NCBI RefSeq assembly: GCF_006517175.1
Contig: NZ_CP041186.1
Coordinates: forward strand, 7,405,074-7,469,073
Source of the DNA: Persicimonas caeni
Lineage (GTDB): Bacteria; Myxococcota_A; Bradymonadia; Bradymonadales; Bradymonadaceae
Reading direction: 5' to 3'
DNA: 64,000 bases
This document shows positions 28,221-37,800 of this stretch, piece by piece (the stretch's first letter is position 1; each line of letters starts with the position of its first letter). The notes under the pieces were generated by a model. That model had not been told where the DNA came from. It searched no databases and saw nothing but the letters and a program-made list of their open reading frames with translations. The position numbers and the translations under genes were made by a program.

Positions 28221-29335
28221 TGCAGGGACCGTCCGGAAAACTGCAGCTCCTCTTCGAGCGCATCGACTGGCCGCTGCTGCTCATCGTGGGCACCCTCGGC
28301 GGCCTGGGCGTGCTCAACCTGTACAGCGCGGCGAGCGCCACCGGCGGCTTCGCGCTGCACACTCGCCAAGCCATCTGGTTTCTGACCGGGCTGGGGCTGG
28401 TCGGATTGGTCGCGCTTGTCGACTACCGCGTGATTGCGCGCTGGGCCTATATTATCTTCGGCGCCGTCGTCTTCCTCCTGGTCGCCGTCTTGCTCGTCGG
28501 CACCGAGCTCAACGGCTCGAAGCGCTGGCTGAACTTCGGCTTCTTCATGATGCAGCCCTCCGAGCTGCTCAAAGTGGCGGTGATCATCGTCACCGCACGC
28601 TTTTTCCACGATCAGGACCGATCCGAACCCTACGGGCTGTTCCAACTGGCCAAGCCGCTGGGGATCGTGGGCTTTGGCGTCTTTTTCGTGCTCATCCAGC
28701 CCGATCTGGGCACCTCGCTGGTCATCTTGGCGATCTTCGGCACGATGGCGCTCTTCGAGGGCGTTCGCTGGCAGACCATCCTGGCGGTCGTGCTCGCCGG
28801 GCTCGTCTCGCTGCCTTTTGTCTGGAGTTTCGGCCTCAAGGAGTACCAGAAGGACCGTGTGATCTCGTTCCTCAACCTCGACGACGACGAGTACGGCAAA
28901 TCCTGGCAGGTGCGCCAGTCGATCATCGCCTTCGGATCGGGGCGCATGTGGGGCAAGGGCCACGTCGAAGGGACTCAGATTCAAAAAGGCTTTGTGCCCG
29001 AGCACGAAAACGACTTCGTCGCCGCCAACTGGGCCGAGGAGCACGGCTTTGCCGGCATGCTCTTTTTGCTCGGCGTCTACATGGCGCTGTTGCTATGGTC
29101 GTTACGCATCTCGAGCGCCGCGAGGGACAGATTCGGCGCACATGTCGGTGTGGGGGTGGCCGCGCTCATCTTCTGGCATGTGGTCGTCAACCTGGGCATG
29201 GTCACCGGCATGTTGCCGGTCGTCGGGCTGACGCTTCCCTTGCTGAGCTACGGGGGCAGCTCGTTGCTGACGATGATGCTCGCCCTCGGCTTGCTGCTCA
29301 ATGTGAGCATGCGCCGAAAGCCGCTCATGGCCTGA
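28220..29335 (+). CDS. rodA: peptidoglycan glycosyltransferase RodA
   Basis: 371 residues, SEDS family, about ten TM helices. Visible SEDS signatures: NGSKRWLNFGFFMMQPSELLK, FVLIQPDLGTSLVI, HENDFVAANWAEEHGF and LPLLSYGGSSLL. It polymerises lipid II during elongation as PBP2's partner. The ATG at 28220 overlaps the mrdA TGA by one base (TGATG); a GTG three bases earlier is also possible. Last gene of the rod operon. Confidence 0.96.
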   Translation: MQGPSGKLQLLFERIDWPLLLIVGTLGGLGVLNLYSAASATGGFALHTRQAIWFLTGLGLVGLVALVDYRVIARWAYIIFGAVVFLLVAVLLVGTELNGSKRWLNFGFFMMQPSELLKVAVIIVTARFFHDQDRSEPYGLFQLAKPLGIVGFGVFFVLIQPDLGTSLVILAIFGTMALFEGVRWQTILAVVLAGLVSLPFVWSFGLKEYQKDRVISFLNLDDDEYGKSWQVRQSIIAFGSGRMWGKGHVEGTQIQKGFVPEHENDFVAANWAEEHGFAGMLFLLGVYMALLLWSLRISSAARDRFGAHVGVGVAALIFWHVVVNLGMVTGMLPVVGLTLPLLSYGGSSLLTMMLALGLLLNVSMRRKPLMA

Positions 29336-29354
29336 TGATTGGGCCGCAGCCCTT

Positions 29355-29687
29355 TCAACCGGCCGCCTGCTCGAAGAGTTGGCGCAGGGTGCGCTTGGAG
29401 GCCGAGCCGGTCACGCGTGCGACCGTCTGGCCGTCGGCGAACAGCACGTACGAGGGCAGGTTGGTCACGCTGAAGTTACTGGCGGTCTGAGGATTGTCGT
29501 CGACGTTGATGCGCACGGTGCGCACCGTCTCCTCGAAATCGGCCGCGACTGCCTCGAGGCCCGCCTCGGCGCGCTCGCAAGCGCTCGACCACGGCGCCCA
29601 GAATTCGACCAACGTCGGACGGTCGGCCTTGAGCACCTCGGTGTCGAAATTTGCGTCGCTGAGCTCGTCGATCGTTGCTGTTGCCAT
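29355..29687 (-). CDS. thioredoxin-fold protein lacking the first redox cysteine
   Basis: 110 residues with full thioredoxin architecture: TLVEFWAPW, the alpha-2 region, VRTVRINVDDNP, the cis-Pro segment VTNLPSYVLFADGQTV and the C-terminal helix. The active site reads WSSAC instead of WCGPC, so only the second (normally buried) Cys remains and the dithiol cycle is impossible. It may act as a mono-thiol, a peroxidase-like resolving partner or a non-redox chaperone. It ends 19 bp from rodA, convergent with it. Confidence 0.8.
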   Translation of the reverse strand: MATATIDELSDANFDTEVLKADRPTLVEFWAPWSSACERAEAGLEAVAADFEETVRTVRINVDDNPQTASNFSVTNLPSYVLFADGQTVARVTGSASKRTLRQLFEQAAG

Positions 29688-29761
29688 TGCGTAGTCTTGG
29701 TCCGGTGCTCTTCGAGTTGCCGTTCAGTGTTTTCTTTGTACCGCAGTTTGGCCCGTACGTC

Positions 29762-31402
29762 ATGACCGAAGCCAGCGAGCAAAATTCGAACACGCCCGCG
29801 CAGGCGGCCGAAGACCGCAAGAACCTGCTCGTGCCCGACGTCGAGCGGTGGCCCGTCGACGGCGGCGAGCCGATCATCGAGCTGCGCGACGTCCACAAGT
29901 CGTTTGGCGACGAGACGGTGCTCGACGGGCTGTCCCTCACCATCACGCCCGGCGAGATCACCGTGATCATGGGGGCCTCGGCGTCCGGCAAGTCCGTGCT
30001 CATCAAGCACATGAACGGACTCCTCAAGCCCGACGAGGGGCAGGTGATGCTCTTTGGTAACGACACCAAAGAGCTGGGCGACGTCGACCTCGACCGTCAG
30101 CGTAAGCGCGTGGGCACGCTGTTCCAGAACTACGCGCTCTTCGACTCGATGACGGTGCTCGAAAACGTCGCCTTCCCGCTGGTCGAAAACAAAGCCATGT
30201 CCATCGGCGAGGCCGAGGAGCGCGCCGCCGAGATTCTCGATGACCTGGGCCTGGGCCACGTGCTCGACGCGTATCCTCCGTCGCTCTCCGGCGGCATGAA
30301 AAAGCGCGTCTCACTTGCGCGCGCCATCATCCCCAACCCCGAAGTCGTCCTGTTCGACGAGCCCACCACCGGCCTCGACCCGATCATGATGGAGTTCGTC
30401 GACGACATGATCCTCGACATCACCGAGCGCTTCGGGCTGACGAGCGTCATCATCAGCCACGACATCGCCTCGACGATGCGTCTGGCCGACAGCATCGCCA
30501 TCTTGTACGGCGGCAAGATCATCGCCCACGGGCCGCCCGACGAGATTCGCAAGAGCGACGACGAGCGCATCCAGAAGTTGTTGGCGGGGGCGAACAAGAC
30601 CGACATCAGCGCCGACACCGCCGCGTCGACCGAGTTTGGGGAGGATTACGAGTACACGGTGCGCGTGACCGACGTCTACAAGTCGTTCGGCAACAACGAC
30701 GTGCTCAAAGGCGTGTCGTTTACGCTGCCCAAGGACAAGATCACGATTCTCATCGGCGCTTCGGGCTCCGGGAAGAGCGTGATGATGAAGCATATCCTGG
30801 GGCTCTTTCAGCCCGACCGCGGAAAGGTCGAGGTCTTCGGCAATGACCTGTCGAAGATGAGCGAGAGTGAGCTTCGCGAGATGCGCACCAAGATCGGTAT
30901 GCTCTTCCAGCACGCCGCGCTCTTCGACTCGATGACGGTTGCCGAAAACGTCGCCTTTCCGCTGGTCGCCCGCGGCACGATGAGCCAATCGGAAGCCGCG
31001 CCGCGCGTCGACGACATCCTCGACAAGTTGCGCCTGTCGAAGGTGCGCGACGACTTTCCCAACGAGATCTCCAACGGCCAGCAAAAGCGCGTCTCACTCG
31101 CCCGCGCGCTGCTGACCGAGCCCAAGCTGATGATCTACGACGAGCCGACCACCGGCCAGGATCCCATCTTGGCCAAATACGTCGAGGACATGATCGTCGA
31201 GACGCAGGAGGCGTTCGACGTCACCAGCGTCATCATCAGCCACGACATGGCCCAGACCTTCCGCATCGCCGACAAGGTCGCGCTGTTGCATCACGGCGAG
31301 ATCATCGCCGAGGGCGCGCCGGCCTCGTTGCTCGAGTCGGAAGACGAGCGGGTGCGCGAGTTCGTCTTCGCCGCCGACGTCTCGCGCGCCACGAAAGACT
31401 GA
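29762..31402 (+). CDS. tandem-fused Mla-type ABC transporter ATPase (two ABC domains)
   Basis: 546 residues, start ATG 29762. Two ABC ATPase domains in one chain, about 38-280 and 298-540. Domain 1: Walker A GASASGKS, signature LSGGMKKRVSLARAI, Walker B VVLFDEPTTGLDP, H-loop ISHDI. Domain 2: GASGSGKS, degenerate signature ISNGQQKRVSLARAL, MIYDEPTTGQDP, ISHDM. The GGMKKR and GLDPI features are those of MlaF/Mkl, the ATPase of phospholipid (MCE) transporters. MlaF is normally a single-domain homodimer, so a fused pair with one weakened signature implies an asymmetric transporter. No MlaE permease or MCE gene is adjacent. Confidence 0.85.
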   Translation: MTEASEQNSNTPAQAAEDRKNLLVPDVERWPVDGGEPIIELRDVHKSFGDETVLDGLSLTITPGEITVIMGASASGKSVLIKHMNGLLKPDEGQVMLFGNDTKELGDVDLDRQRKRVGTLFQNYALFDSMTVLENVAFPLVENKAMSIGEAEERAAEILDDLGLGHVLDAYPPSLSGGMKKRVSLARAIIPNPEVVLFDEPTTGLDPIMMEFVDDMILDITERFGLTSVIISHDIASTMRLADSIAILYGGKIIAHGPPDEIRKSDDERIQKLLAGANKTDISADTAASTEFGEDYEYTVRVTDVYKSFGNNDVLKGVSFTLPKDKITILIGASGSGKSVMMKHILGLFQPDRGKVEVFGNDLSKMSESELREMRTKIGMLFQHAALFDSMTVAENVAFPLVARGTMSQSEAAPRVDDILDKLRLSKVRDDFPNEISNGQQKRVSLARALLTEPKLMIYDEPTTGQDPILAKYVEDMIVETQEAFDVTSVIISHDMAQTFRIADKVALLHHGEIIAEGAPASLLESEDERVREFVFAADVSRATKD

Positions 31403-31408
31403 GAACGA

Positions 31409-31762
31409 CTAAACCAGCTTGCCGTCGTCGGGCACGCCGACCAAAATGTAGCCGTCTTCGACGCGGGTGGGGTAGCGGCGGGTGCTGTAGCGCGGGTTCG
31501 TGCGACACGCGCCCGTTTTGACGTCGAAGCCCCAGTGGTGGCGCGGGCAGCGCACCACGCCGTTGGAGAACTCGCCCAGGCCCAGCGGGCCGCCGGCGTG
31601 CGGGCAGAAATTCTGGATGGCGTGAACCTCGCCCTCGTACTTGAAGATCGCCACCTTCTTGAGCCCGGCGCGCACCTCTTTGCCTTCGCCCTCGGCGAGC
31701 TTGTCGTCGGCCAATACTTTGAAAAATTTGTATTCTTGCTCTTCTTTCGTGTCTTCGGACAT
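31409..31762 (-). CDS. Rieske [2Fe-2S] protein (NirD-like)
   Basis: 117 residues. The cluster-binding motifs are CPHAGGPL and CPRHHWGFD, 18 residues apart, i.e. C-x-H...C-x2-H. The small size with no signal peptide fits a soluble cytoplasmic ferredoxin-type Rieske protein. The partner oxidoreductase is not encoded nearby. The stop lies 6 bp from that of the ABC gene; the start is 25 bp from that of the divergent MazG-like gene. Confidence 0.88.
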   Translation of the reverse strand: MSEDTKEEQEYKFFKVLADDKLAEGEGKEVRAGLKKVAIFKYEGEVHAIQNFCPHAGGPLGLGEFSNGVVRCPRHHWGFDVKTGACRTNPRYSTRRYPTRVEDGYILVGVPDDGKLV

Positions 31763-31787
31763 GACGTACTCGAATGGAGAAATGAAA

Positions 31788-32132
31788 ATGACCGAAAAGT
31801 CTTCCGAGCTCAGTCTGCAACAGATTCAGGACGCTGTCGATGGATGGATCTCTCAGTGGGAGGAGGGCTACTGGAGCCCGCTGGCCAACCTCGCTCGCCT
31901 CGTCGAGGAGGTCGGCGAGCTATCGCGCGAGATCAACGACCAGCACGGCGAGAAACCCAAAAAGTCGAGCGAAGAGGAGGGCCGTATCGGCTCCGAACTC
32001 GCCGATATCCTGTTCGTGCTCGTTTGCATCGCCAACTCACTCGACGTCGACCTGACCGAGGAGTTCGAAGGCGTGCTCGAAAAGTACGATATCCGTGATG
32101 CGGACCGGTGGACGCGCAAAGAGGACGCCTGA
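31788..32132 (+). CDS. MazG-like nucleotide pyrophosphohydrolase
   Basis: 114 residues. Three in-frame ATGs are close (31761, 31782, 31788); GGAG at 31775 is well spaced only for 31788. The protein shows the all-alpha NTP-PPase pattern: W-x3-Y-W-x2-LANLARLVEEVGELSREI (the E-x2-E metal site), then EEEGRIGSELADILFVLVCI (E-x3-D site). Such enzymes hydrolyse (d)NTPs to monophosphates and clear aberrant nucleotides. Single MazG domain. Confidence 0.85.
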   Translation: MTEKSSELSLQQIQDAVDGWISQWEEGYWSPLANLARLVEEVGELSREINDQHGEKPKKSSEEEGRIGSELADILFVLVCIANSLDVDLTEEFEGVLEKYDIRDADRWTRKEDA

Positions 32133-32167
32133 TTGTCATTGAAAAAAGAGCGACCGTCGCCTTCAAA

Positions 32168-32274
32168 CGAGCGGGGGACCTCTCTTCCTCCGACCGAACG
32201 CCGGCGACCTGCGCTTGGAGCAAATCAATTGCGTCGATCGCGGTCTACGTCAGAGAGGTCCCCCGCTCGTTTTT
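32168..32274. repeat. palindromic element copy 1 (possible terminator)
   Basis: Arms CGAGCGGGGGACCTCTCT (32168-32185) and its exact complement (32252-32269), then TTTTT. The loop is 66 nt, long for a terminator, and its inner half is related to the copy at 32347-32455 in inverted orientation. The whole gene-free stretch 32133-32631 is made of these two elements plus a 30-bp direct repeat (CGGCTTGCAGGGC / CGGCTCGCAGGGC at about 32275 and 32323) and the leader of the next gene. Confidence 0.6.
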
Positions 32275-32346
32275 CGGCTTGCAGGGCCTTCCAGCCCAGA
32301 GGTCCCACGCTTCTTTTCCGGCTCGCAGGGCGTTCCAACACAGAAG

Positions 32347-32455
32347 CAAGGGCGACGGGGGCCTCTTCGAGGAAGAATGCGATCGGCGCAATTGGGTTTC
32401 TCGAGGCGCACCCCATCGCCGTTCATTCGCCCGAGAAGAGGCCCCCGAGCCCTTG
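32347..32455. repeat. palindromic element copy 2
   Basis: Arms CGGGGGCCTCTTC (32356-32368) and GAAGAGGCCCCCG (32435-32447), extended outward by CAAGGG / CCCTTG. On the complementary strand its interior AATTGCGCCGATCGCATTC aligns with AATTGCGTCGATCGCGGTC of copy 1, so the two elements are homologous and inverted relative to each other. Confidence 0.55.
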
Positions 32456-32631
32456 CGAAACACCGCCGGCCCAGAACAACCCTGCACTAGAACAACCCGT
32501 TGCAAACATTAAACTTCGGCCATATCCCACCGGCTTCTTGCCTGCATGCTCTGCCGTGTCGAACCTTCAATTAGGGGGTAGACCTTCTATTTGACGAAAA
32601 GAACGACCGAAGCATAGCCGGGGGAGGGCAT

Positions 32632-33111
32632 ATGCAAGTAGGGCGCGCAGTGTTTGCAGGCGTGGCCGGGGCGTTGGCGATGACGGTCGCCGCGCTCGTA
32701 TTCGGCGAGTTGGGGATTGCCGTCAGTCTCGAGAGTCTCTTGGGGACCTTTTTAGGCTTCGAGCCCGGCAGCGGCGCCGGCTGGCTCGCCGGCCTCGTCG
32801 CACATCTTATCGTGGGGGCATGGTTCGCCGTGATCTACGTGCACGGCTTCGAAGATCTCACCGGCCGGGCCGGCTGGAGCGTGGGCGCGGCGTTTTCGAT
32901 GATTCACATCATCCTGGCGGGCTTTCTCGTCACGTTTCTACCGATGGTACTCCCGCACGCCACGGTTCAACCCGGCATGTTCATGGCCCACGAGGGGCTG
33001 GCCGGCGTCTGCGTCTTCATGCTGCTCCACATCGTCTACGGCGCCGTGGTCGGCTCCGTGTACGCCTTTCTCCTCACACCGCTCTACAGCAGCCGAAACG
33101 CGCTGGTTTAA
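32632..33111 (+). CDS. small integral membrane protein
   Basis: 159 residues with four predicted TM helices (AVFAGVAGALAMTVAALVFG, LAGLVAHLIVGAWFAVIYV, AFSMIHIILAGFLVTFLPMV, LAGVCVFMLLHIVYGAVVGS). GGGGGAGGG lies before the ATG. Conserved-looking His residues sit in helices 2-4 (AHLIV, IHIIL, LHIVYG), which could bind haem or metal. No family recognised. It ends at a strong palindrome shared with purT. Confidence 0.65.
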   Translation: MQVGRAVFAGVAGALAMTVAALVFGELGIAVSLESLLGTFLGFEPGSGAGWLAGLVAHLIVGAWFAVIYVHGFEDLTGRAGWSVGAAFSMIHIILAGFLVTFLPMVLPHATVQPGMFMAHEGLAGVCVFMLLHIVYGAVVGSVYAFLLTPLYSSRNALV

Positions 33112-33114
33112 ACT

Positions 33115-33156
33115 ATTGGAGGCAGCGCTTCCAGCGCTGGAAGCGCTGCCTCCAAT
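33115..33156. terminator. 42-bp perfect palindrome between convergent genes
   Basis: Each 21-bp arm runs ATTGGAGGCAGCGCTTCCAG and one more base, symmetric around AGCGCT. It lies 3 bp after the membrane-protein stop and 15 bp before the purT stop, so it probably works as a two-way terminator. It shares GGAGGCAG with the hairpin at 1743-1787. Confidence 0.65.
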
Positions 33157-33170
33157 GCTCCGGCCGGTGC

Positions 33171-34373
33171 TCAATCCGCGTCCTCCGCGTAACCGACCTC
33201 CACCGCCGACGCGACCTTTTTCGCGTTCTCGCGCGCCTGCTCGACACTCTCCGCCCGCGCCAAACCGACACCCATACGCCGCCCAGGCCGCGTCGTGGGC
33301 TTGCCGAACAACCGCAGATGCGTCCCCGGCGTCTCCAACGCCGCCGTGTCGACCGTAAAGATCGGCTTCGTGCCGTGTCCGTCGGCGCGAATGACCGCCG
33401 AGGCGCCAGGCGAGAGCAGGGCGATCTCGGGGATCGGCAGCCCCAAAATGGCGCGCACGTGCAGCGCGAACTCGCTCAGCTCTTGGCTGACCATCGTGAC
33501 CATGCCCGTGTCGTGCGGCCGCGGCGACAACTCGCTGAAGTAGACCGTCTCGCCGTCGATGAAAAACTCGACGCCGAAGAGTCCCCACCCGCCGAGCTCC
33601 TCGGTGACCTTGGCTGCCATTTGCTGCGCTTCTTCCAGCACGCCGTCGGCCAACGGCTGCGGCTGCCACGACTCGACGTAATCGCCGCCTTCCTGGCGGT
33701 GGCCGACCGGCGGGCAGAAGCTCGTACCGCCGGCGTGACGCACGGTGAGCAGCGTGATCTCGGTGTCGAAGTCGACGAATCCCTCGACGATGACGCGCTG
33801 CGAACGGCCGCGGCTTCCGGCGATGGCGTACTCCCAGGCGTCGAGCGCGCGCCCGCCGGGCTCGATGACCGACTGGCCCTTACCGCTCGACGACATCACC
33901 GGCTTGACCACACACGGGGTGCCGATCTCTTCGACGGCGGCCAAGAATTCTTCTTCGGTGCTGGCGAAGGCGTACGGCGAGGTGCGCAGGCCGAGCTCTT
34001 CGGCCACGAGCTTGCGAATCCCCTCGCGGTCCATCGTCAGCCGGGTGGCCCGAGCCGTCGGGATCACGTTGAAGCCTTCCTCCTCGAGCTCCTCGAGCGT
34101 GGCGGTGGCGATCGCCTCGATCTCGGGGACGATGAAGTCGGGCTTTTCCTTCTCGACCAACGCACGAAGGGCGTCGGCGTCCTGCATGTCGATGACGTGC
34201 GAGCGATGCGCGACCTGCATCGCCGGCGCCGCCTCGTAGCTATCGACCGCGATGGTCTCGACGCCGAGGCGTTGCGCCTCCAAGATGACCTCTTTTCCCA
34301 GCTCTCCCGAGCCGAGCAACAGTAGCTTGCGTGCGCCTTCCTGATTCGGGGTTCCAAACGTGAGCGTGCTCAT
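33171..34373 (-). CDS. purT: formate-dependent phosphoribosylglycinamide formyltransferase
   Basis: 400 residues, the usual PurT length, from ATG 34373 with GGAGAAAC upstream. An ATP-grasp enzyme that makes formyl-GAR from GAR, formate and ATP, the folate-independent third step of purine synthesis. Motifs: [41 protein letters not shown], the ATP-grasp core [33 protein letters not shown] and [11 protein letters not shown]. It is monocistronic. Confidence 0.97.
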   Translation of the reverse strand: MSTLTFGTPNQEGARKLLLLGSGELGKEVILEAQRLGVETIAVDSYEAAPAMQVAHRSHVIDMQDADALRALVEKEKPDFIVPEIEAIATATLEELEEEGFNVIPTARATRLTMDREGIRKLVAEELGLRTSPYAFASTEEEFLAAVEEIGTPCVVKPVMSSSGKGQSVIEPGGRALDAWEYAIAGSRGRSQRVIVEGFVDFDTEITLLTVRHAGGTSFCPPVGHRQEGGDYVESWQPQPLADGVLEEAQQMAAKVTEELGGWGLFGVEFFIDGETVYFSELSPRPHDTGMVTMVSQELSEFALHVRAILGLPIPEIALLSPGASAVIRADGHGTKPIFTVDTAALETPGTHLRLFGKPTTRPGRRMGVGLARAESVEQARENAKKVASAVEVGYAEDAD

Positions 34374-34612
34374 GAGTTTCTCCGGCAGGTATGTGGTTCG
34401 CCAATGCGCGACAGCGATCTGTGCGCACTGATCTACACGTCGACACGACAAATGCAAGGTGGAGACGTCCTCGCCATTACGCTTGGCCGGGAGGCAAAAA
34501 ATGCGCCGCGATCAAGACACTACGCCGTATACTATTTTGCCAAGAGCGCTGTTTGCTCGCAGCAGCGGGGCCCCGCAATATGCGCCTTCTGTGCCCCGCA
34601 GGGGTGCGATTA

Positions 34613-34640
34613 TTGCGCTGTGGCGTGTATTCTCTATAAG
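34613..34640 (+). promoter_or_regulatory. candidate promoter in the 428-bp gap before the giant lipoprotein
   Basis: TTGCGC at 34613, 16-bp spacer, TATAAG at 34635. The flanking region 34374-34801 is AT-richer than the rest and otherwise holds only a small GCGGGGCCCCGC palindrome (34565-34576), an 8-base-class inverted repeat near 34680, and AAGGAG at 34790 for the next gene. Confidence 0.35.
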
Positions 34641-34801
34641 CAGCGAATCGCTTGCATTCGCCCTCGCAAAAAATGTATGCTTCTGAATAGAAGTATTTCT
34701 TAGGACCTGCAGAGACCGATCAGGAAGATCGTGTCTCGTGGGGTAGACGCCGCCGCATTTGGCGCGGTGTTTGGCAGGGTTGTTCGTATAAGGAGTGACA
34801 A

Positions 34802-37800
34802 ATGAGAGTATGTTCGAAGAGGCTGAGCAAGCTAAGAGGGGTGCTGTCAGCGACAGCCCTTCTAGCTTTGGGCTTTGCTAGCGCTTGTAGCGAAGATGTC
34901 GAGGGGCCCGAGCCGTCGCTCGAGGCGCCCGCGGCCGACCAAGAGCCGTTACCGATCGAGCCCGGAATCGTCTGCGCCGATCAACTCACCACCACGGTGA
35001 CCGTGACCGGTCAGAACTTCTCGCCGCTGGTCATCGATTCGCTCGAGGACGAGTCTCGGATCGAGTATCCGACCATCTCGCTCGACCGGATGACGTCGCT
35101 GACCGGCGAAGAGGCCGAAGCAGCGAACGTCACCTACAGCGGTGATCCCGACAACCCGACCAACCGCGGGCTGCTCAAGTGGCAGAGCCAGGAGCAGATG
35201 ACCTTCACGGTCAACCCCGAGCTCACCTTGGCGGACGGCACCACCGGCCCGCTGCCCACCGGCATCCTCGACGTCACTGTCACCAACGCCAACGACAACG
35301 AGGCCGTCTCGCAGGGCGCGCTCGCCGTGGCGCCCAAGCCCGAGCTGACCGACCTCGCTCCGGACGTGGTCTGCCTGACCGAAGGCGACCGCACCGTGAC
35401 CGTGTCGGGCTCGACCTTCCTCGAAATTGCCGGCCAGACGCCCACCGTCGCCGTCGTACCCGAAGAGGGCGAGGCCAAGACCTACGACGTGAGCTTCGCC
35501 GACGAGAACTGCCAGAACATCGCCCACGAGGGCATCGACGCGCGCACCTGCAGCGCCGGCGACATCACGCTGCCGCAGGGCGATATCGCGCCGGGTTATC
35601 CCGCGCTGACGCTCAACAACCCCGAAACGGCGCAGTGCAACAGCGAAGAGACCATCAACCTTCGCGTCGTGCCGCCGCCGACCATCGACACCATCGCCCC
35701 GCCGATGGCCTGCGTCGCCCAGAGCGAGCGCACCTTCGAGATCAGCGGCTCCGATTTCCTGACGATCAACGGCGAGCTGCCCACCGTCACCGTCGACGGC
35801 ACCGAGTTCGACGTCACCGCCTCGGACTGCTCGCCGCTCGAGGCCTTGAACAGCACCATCGAAAGCTGCACCACCTTGACCATGGTCGTGCCCGAGGGCG
35901 CGGTCGACCCGGGCCGCCAGCCCGTCGTGGTCACCAACCCCGAGCCCGCCGGCTGCTCGAACCAAGACCAGGCCTACGTGACCATCGTGCCTCCGCCGAC
36001 GGTCGACGAAGTTCGCCCGCCCGCCGTCTGCGTCGATGACGGCCCGCGCGACGTGACCATCGTCGGCTCCGGCTTCATCACCGTCGTCGCCGGCAACGGT
36101 CTCGAGCTTCCCACGGTCACCTTCGACGGCACGGCTGTCGACCCGACCAGTATCGCCCCGCAAGACTGCTCGGCGCTCGTCGTCGACGGCATGGACGTCC
36201 AGTCGTGTAACGAGCTCGTCGTCACCGTCTCCGATGCCGAGCTCGCAGGCACTCCGCCGTTCAACCCGGAAGTCTCGGTCACCAACCCCGACCCGGCCGG
36301 CTGCTCGGACACCCAGCAAGACCTGCTCACCGTGCTCGAAGGCCCGACCCTCGAGAGCGCCGAGCCCGCGCTCGCTTGCACCGATGAAGGCGCTCGCGAC
36401 GTGGTCCTGACGGGCACGAATTTCCTGACGGTCGACGGCACCGTGCCCACGGTCACCCTCGACGGGGTGGCGGTCGACTCGGCCAACGTGGCCGCGAGCG
36501 ACTGCGCCGCGACCGCCAACGTCGCCGGCGGACTGACCGTCGAGGCATGCACCACGCTCACGTTGAGCCTGCCCCAGGGCACCCTCGCCGCGGGCGACAC
36601 CCAGGTCGAGGTCATCAACCCGAACCCGGTCGGCTGCTCGGTCTCCGACAGCACCATCTTGACCGTGCCGCCCACGCTGGCCATCGCGTCGGTCACCCCG
36701 GCCAACGTCTGCTCGACGAGCACGGGGACAAACTCCATCGAGATCAGCGGCAGCGGCTTCCTCAAGGTCGACGGCCAGTGGTTCACCCTCGACATCGGTG
36801 GCCAGAGCATCGCCATCGACGACTCTAAAGTGAGCGACTGCACCGCCTTGACCGTCGACGGCCAGACCGCCGAGAGCTGCGGGACGATCACCGTCGACGT
36901 CGACACCTCCGGCTTCAGCGAGGGCCCGATCGACGTCACCATCGATAACCCTGGCGTGGCCACCTGCGACGCGACCATCAGCGACAAATTCGGCATCGCG
37001 CCGCCGCCCACCGTCACGAGCGTCCAGCCGGCCAACGTCTGCGCCGACACCGCCAGCGTGATCACCGTCAACGGCGCCGACTTCGCCCAGGGGGCCACGG
37101 TCACCGCGATCGCCTCCGACGGCACGCGCACCCAGGCCGACACGGTCACCTTCGTGAGCAGCACCGAACTCGAAGCCGAGTTTAGCGCCGGCCTGACCGA
37201 CGGAAGCTACGACATCGAGGTCGACAACGGCCAGAGCTGCAGCGGCCTCGCCGCCGACGCGCTCGTGGTCAACCCGCTCCCGGTCGTCTTCTTCGTCGAC
37301 CCGCCCGTGCTCTACAACGGCATCGACACCCAGGTGACCATCTTCACCTCCGGGCTGGCCGCGGCTCCGAGCAGCCTCGAGCTCGTCGACAGCACCGGCA
37401 CCGCCACGACCATCAGCAGCTACTCGAGCCCCGAGCCCAACCGCATCCTGGCGACCGTGCCCAGCGGGCTGACCGCCGACTCCTACGAGGTGCGCGTGAC
37501 CAGCCAGTTTGGCTGCACCGGCGGGCTTCCGGGCGCCGTGGAGGTCACCGACCAGACCACCGTCCAGATCGCCTCCATCGATCCCACCTTCGGCTGGCAG
37601 AATTCGCCGACGAGCGTGACGATCACCGCCGACGAGAACGCCCCGACGGCCAACCAGTTCAAGGCCGTCCCGCGCGTCTACCTCAACCCGGCGACGAGCA
37701 CCTCGGGCGCCACGGCCACCGAGCTTCGCGCGGCGACCTTCAACAGCGCCACCGAGCTCAGCGGCATCGTCCCGCCGGGCCTCGACGTGGGTGAGTACGA

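Noticed and set aside
32108-32594. Several small frames after the MazG-like gene
   Set aside because: They lie in two related palindromic elements and have no conserved sequence or starts.
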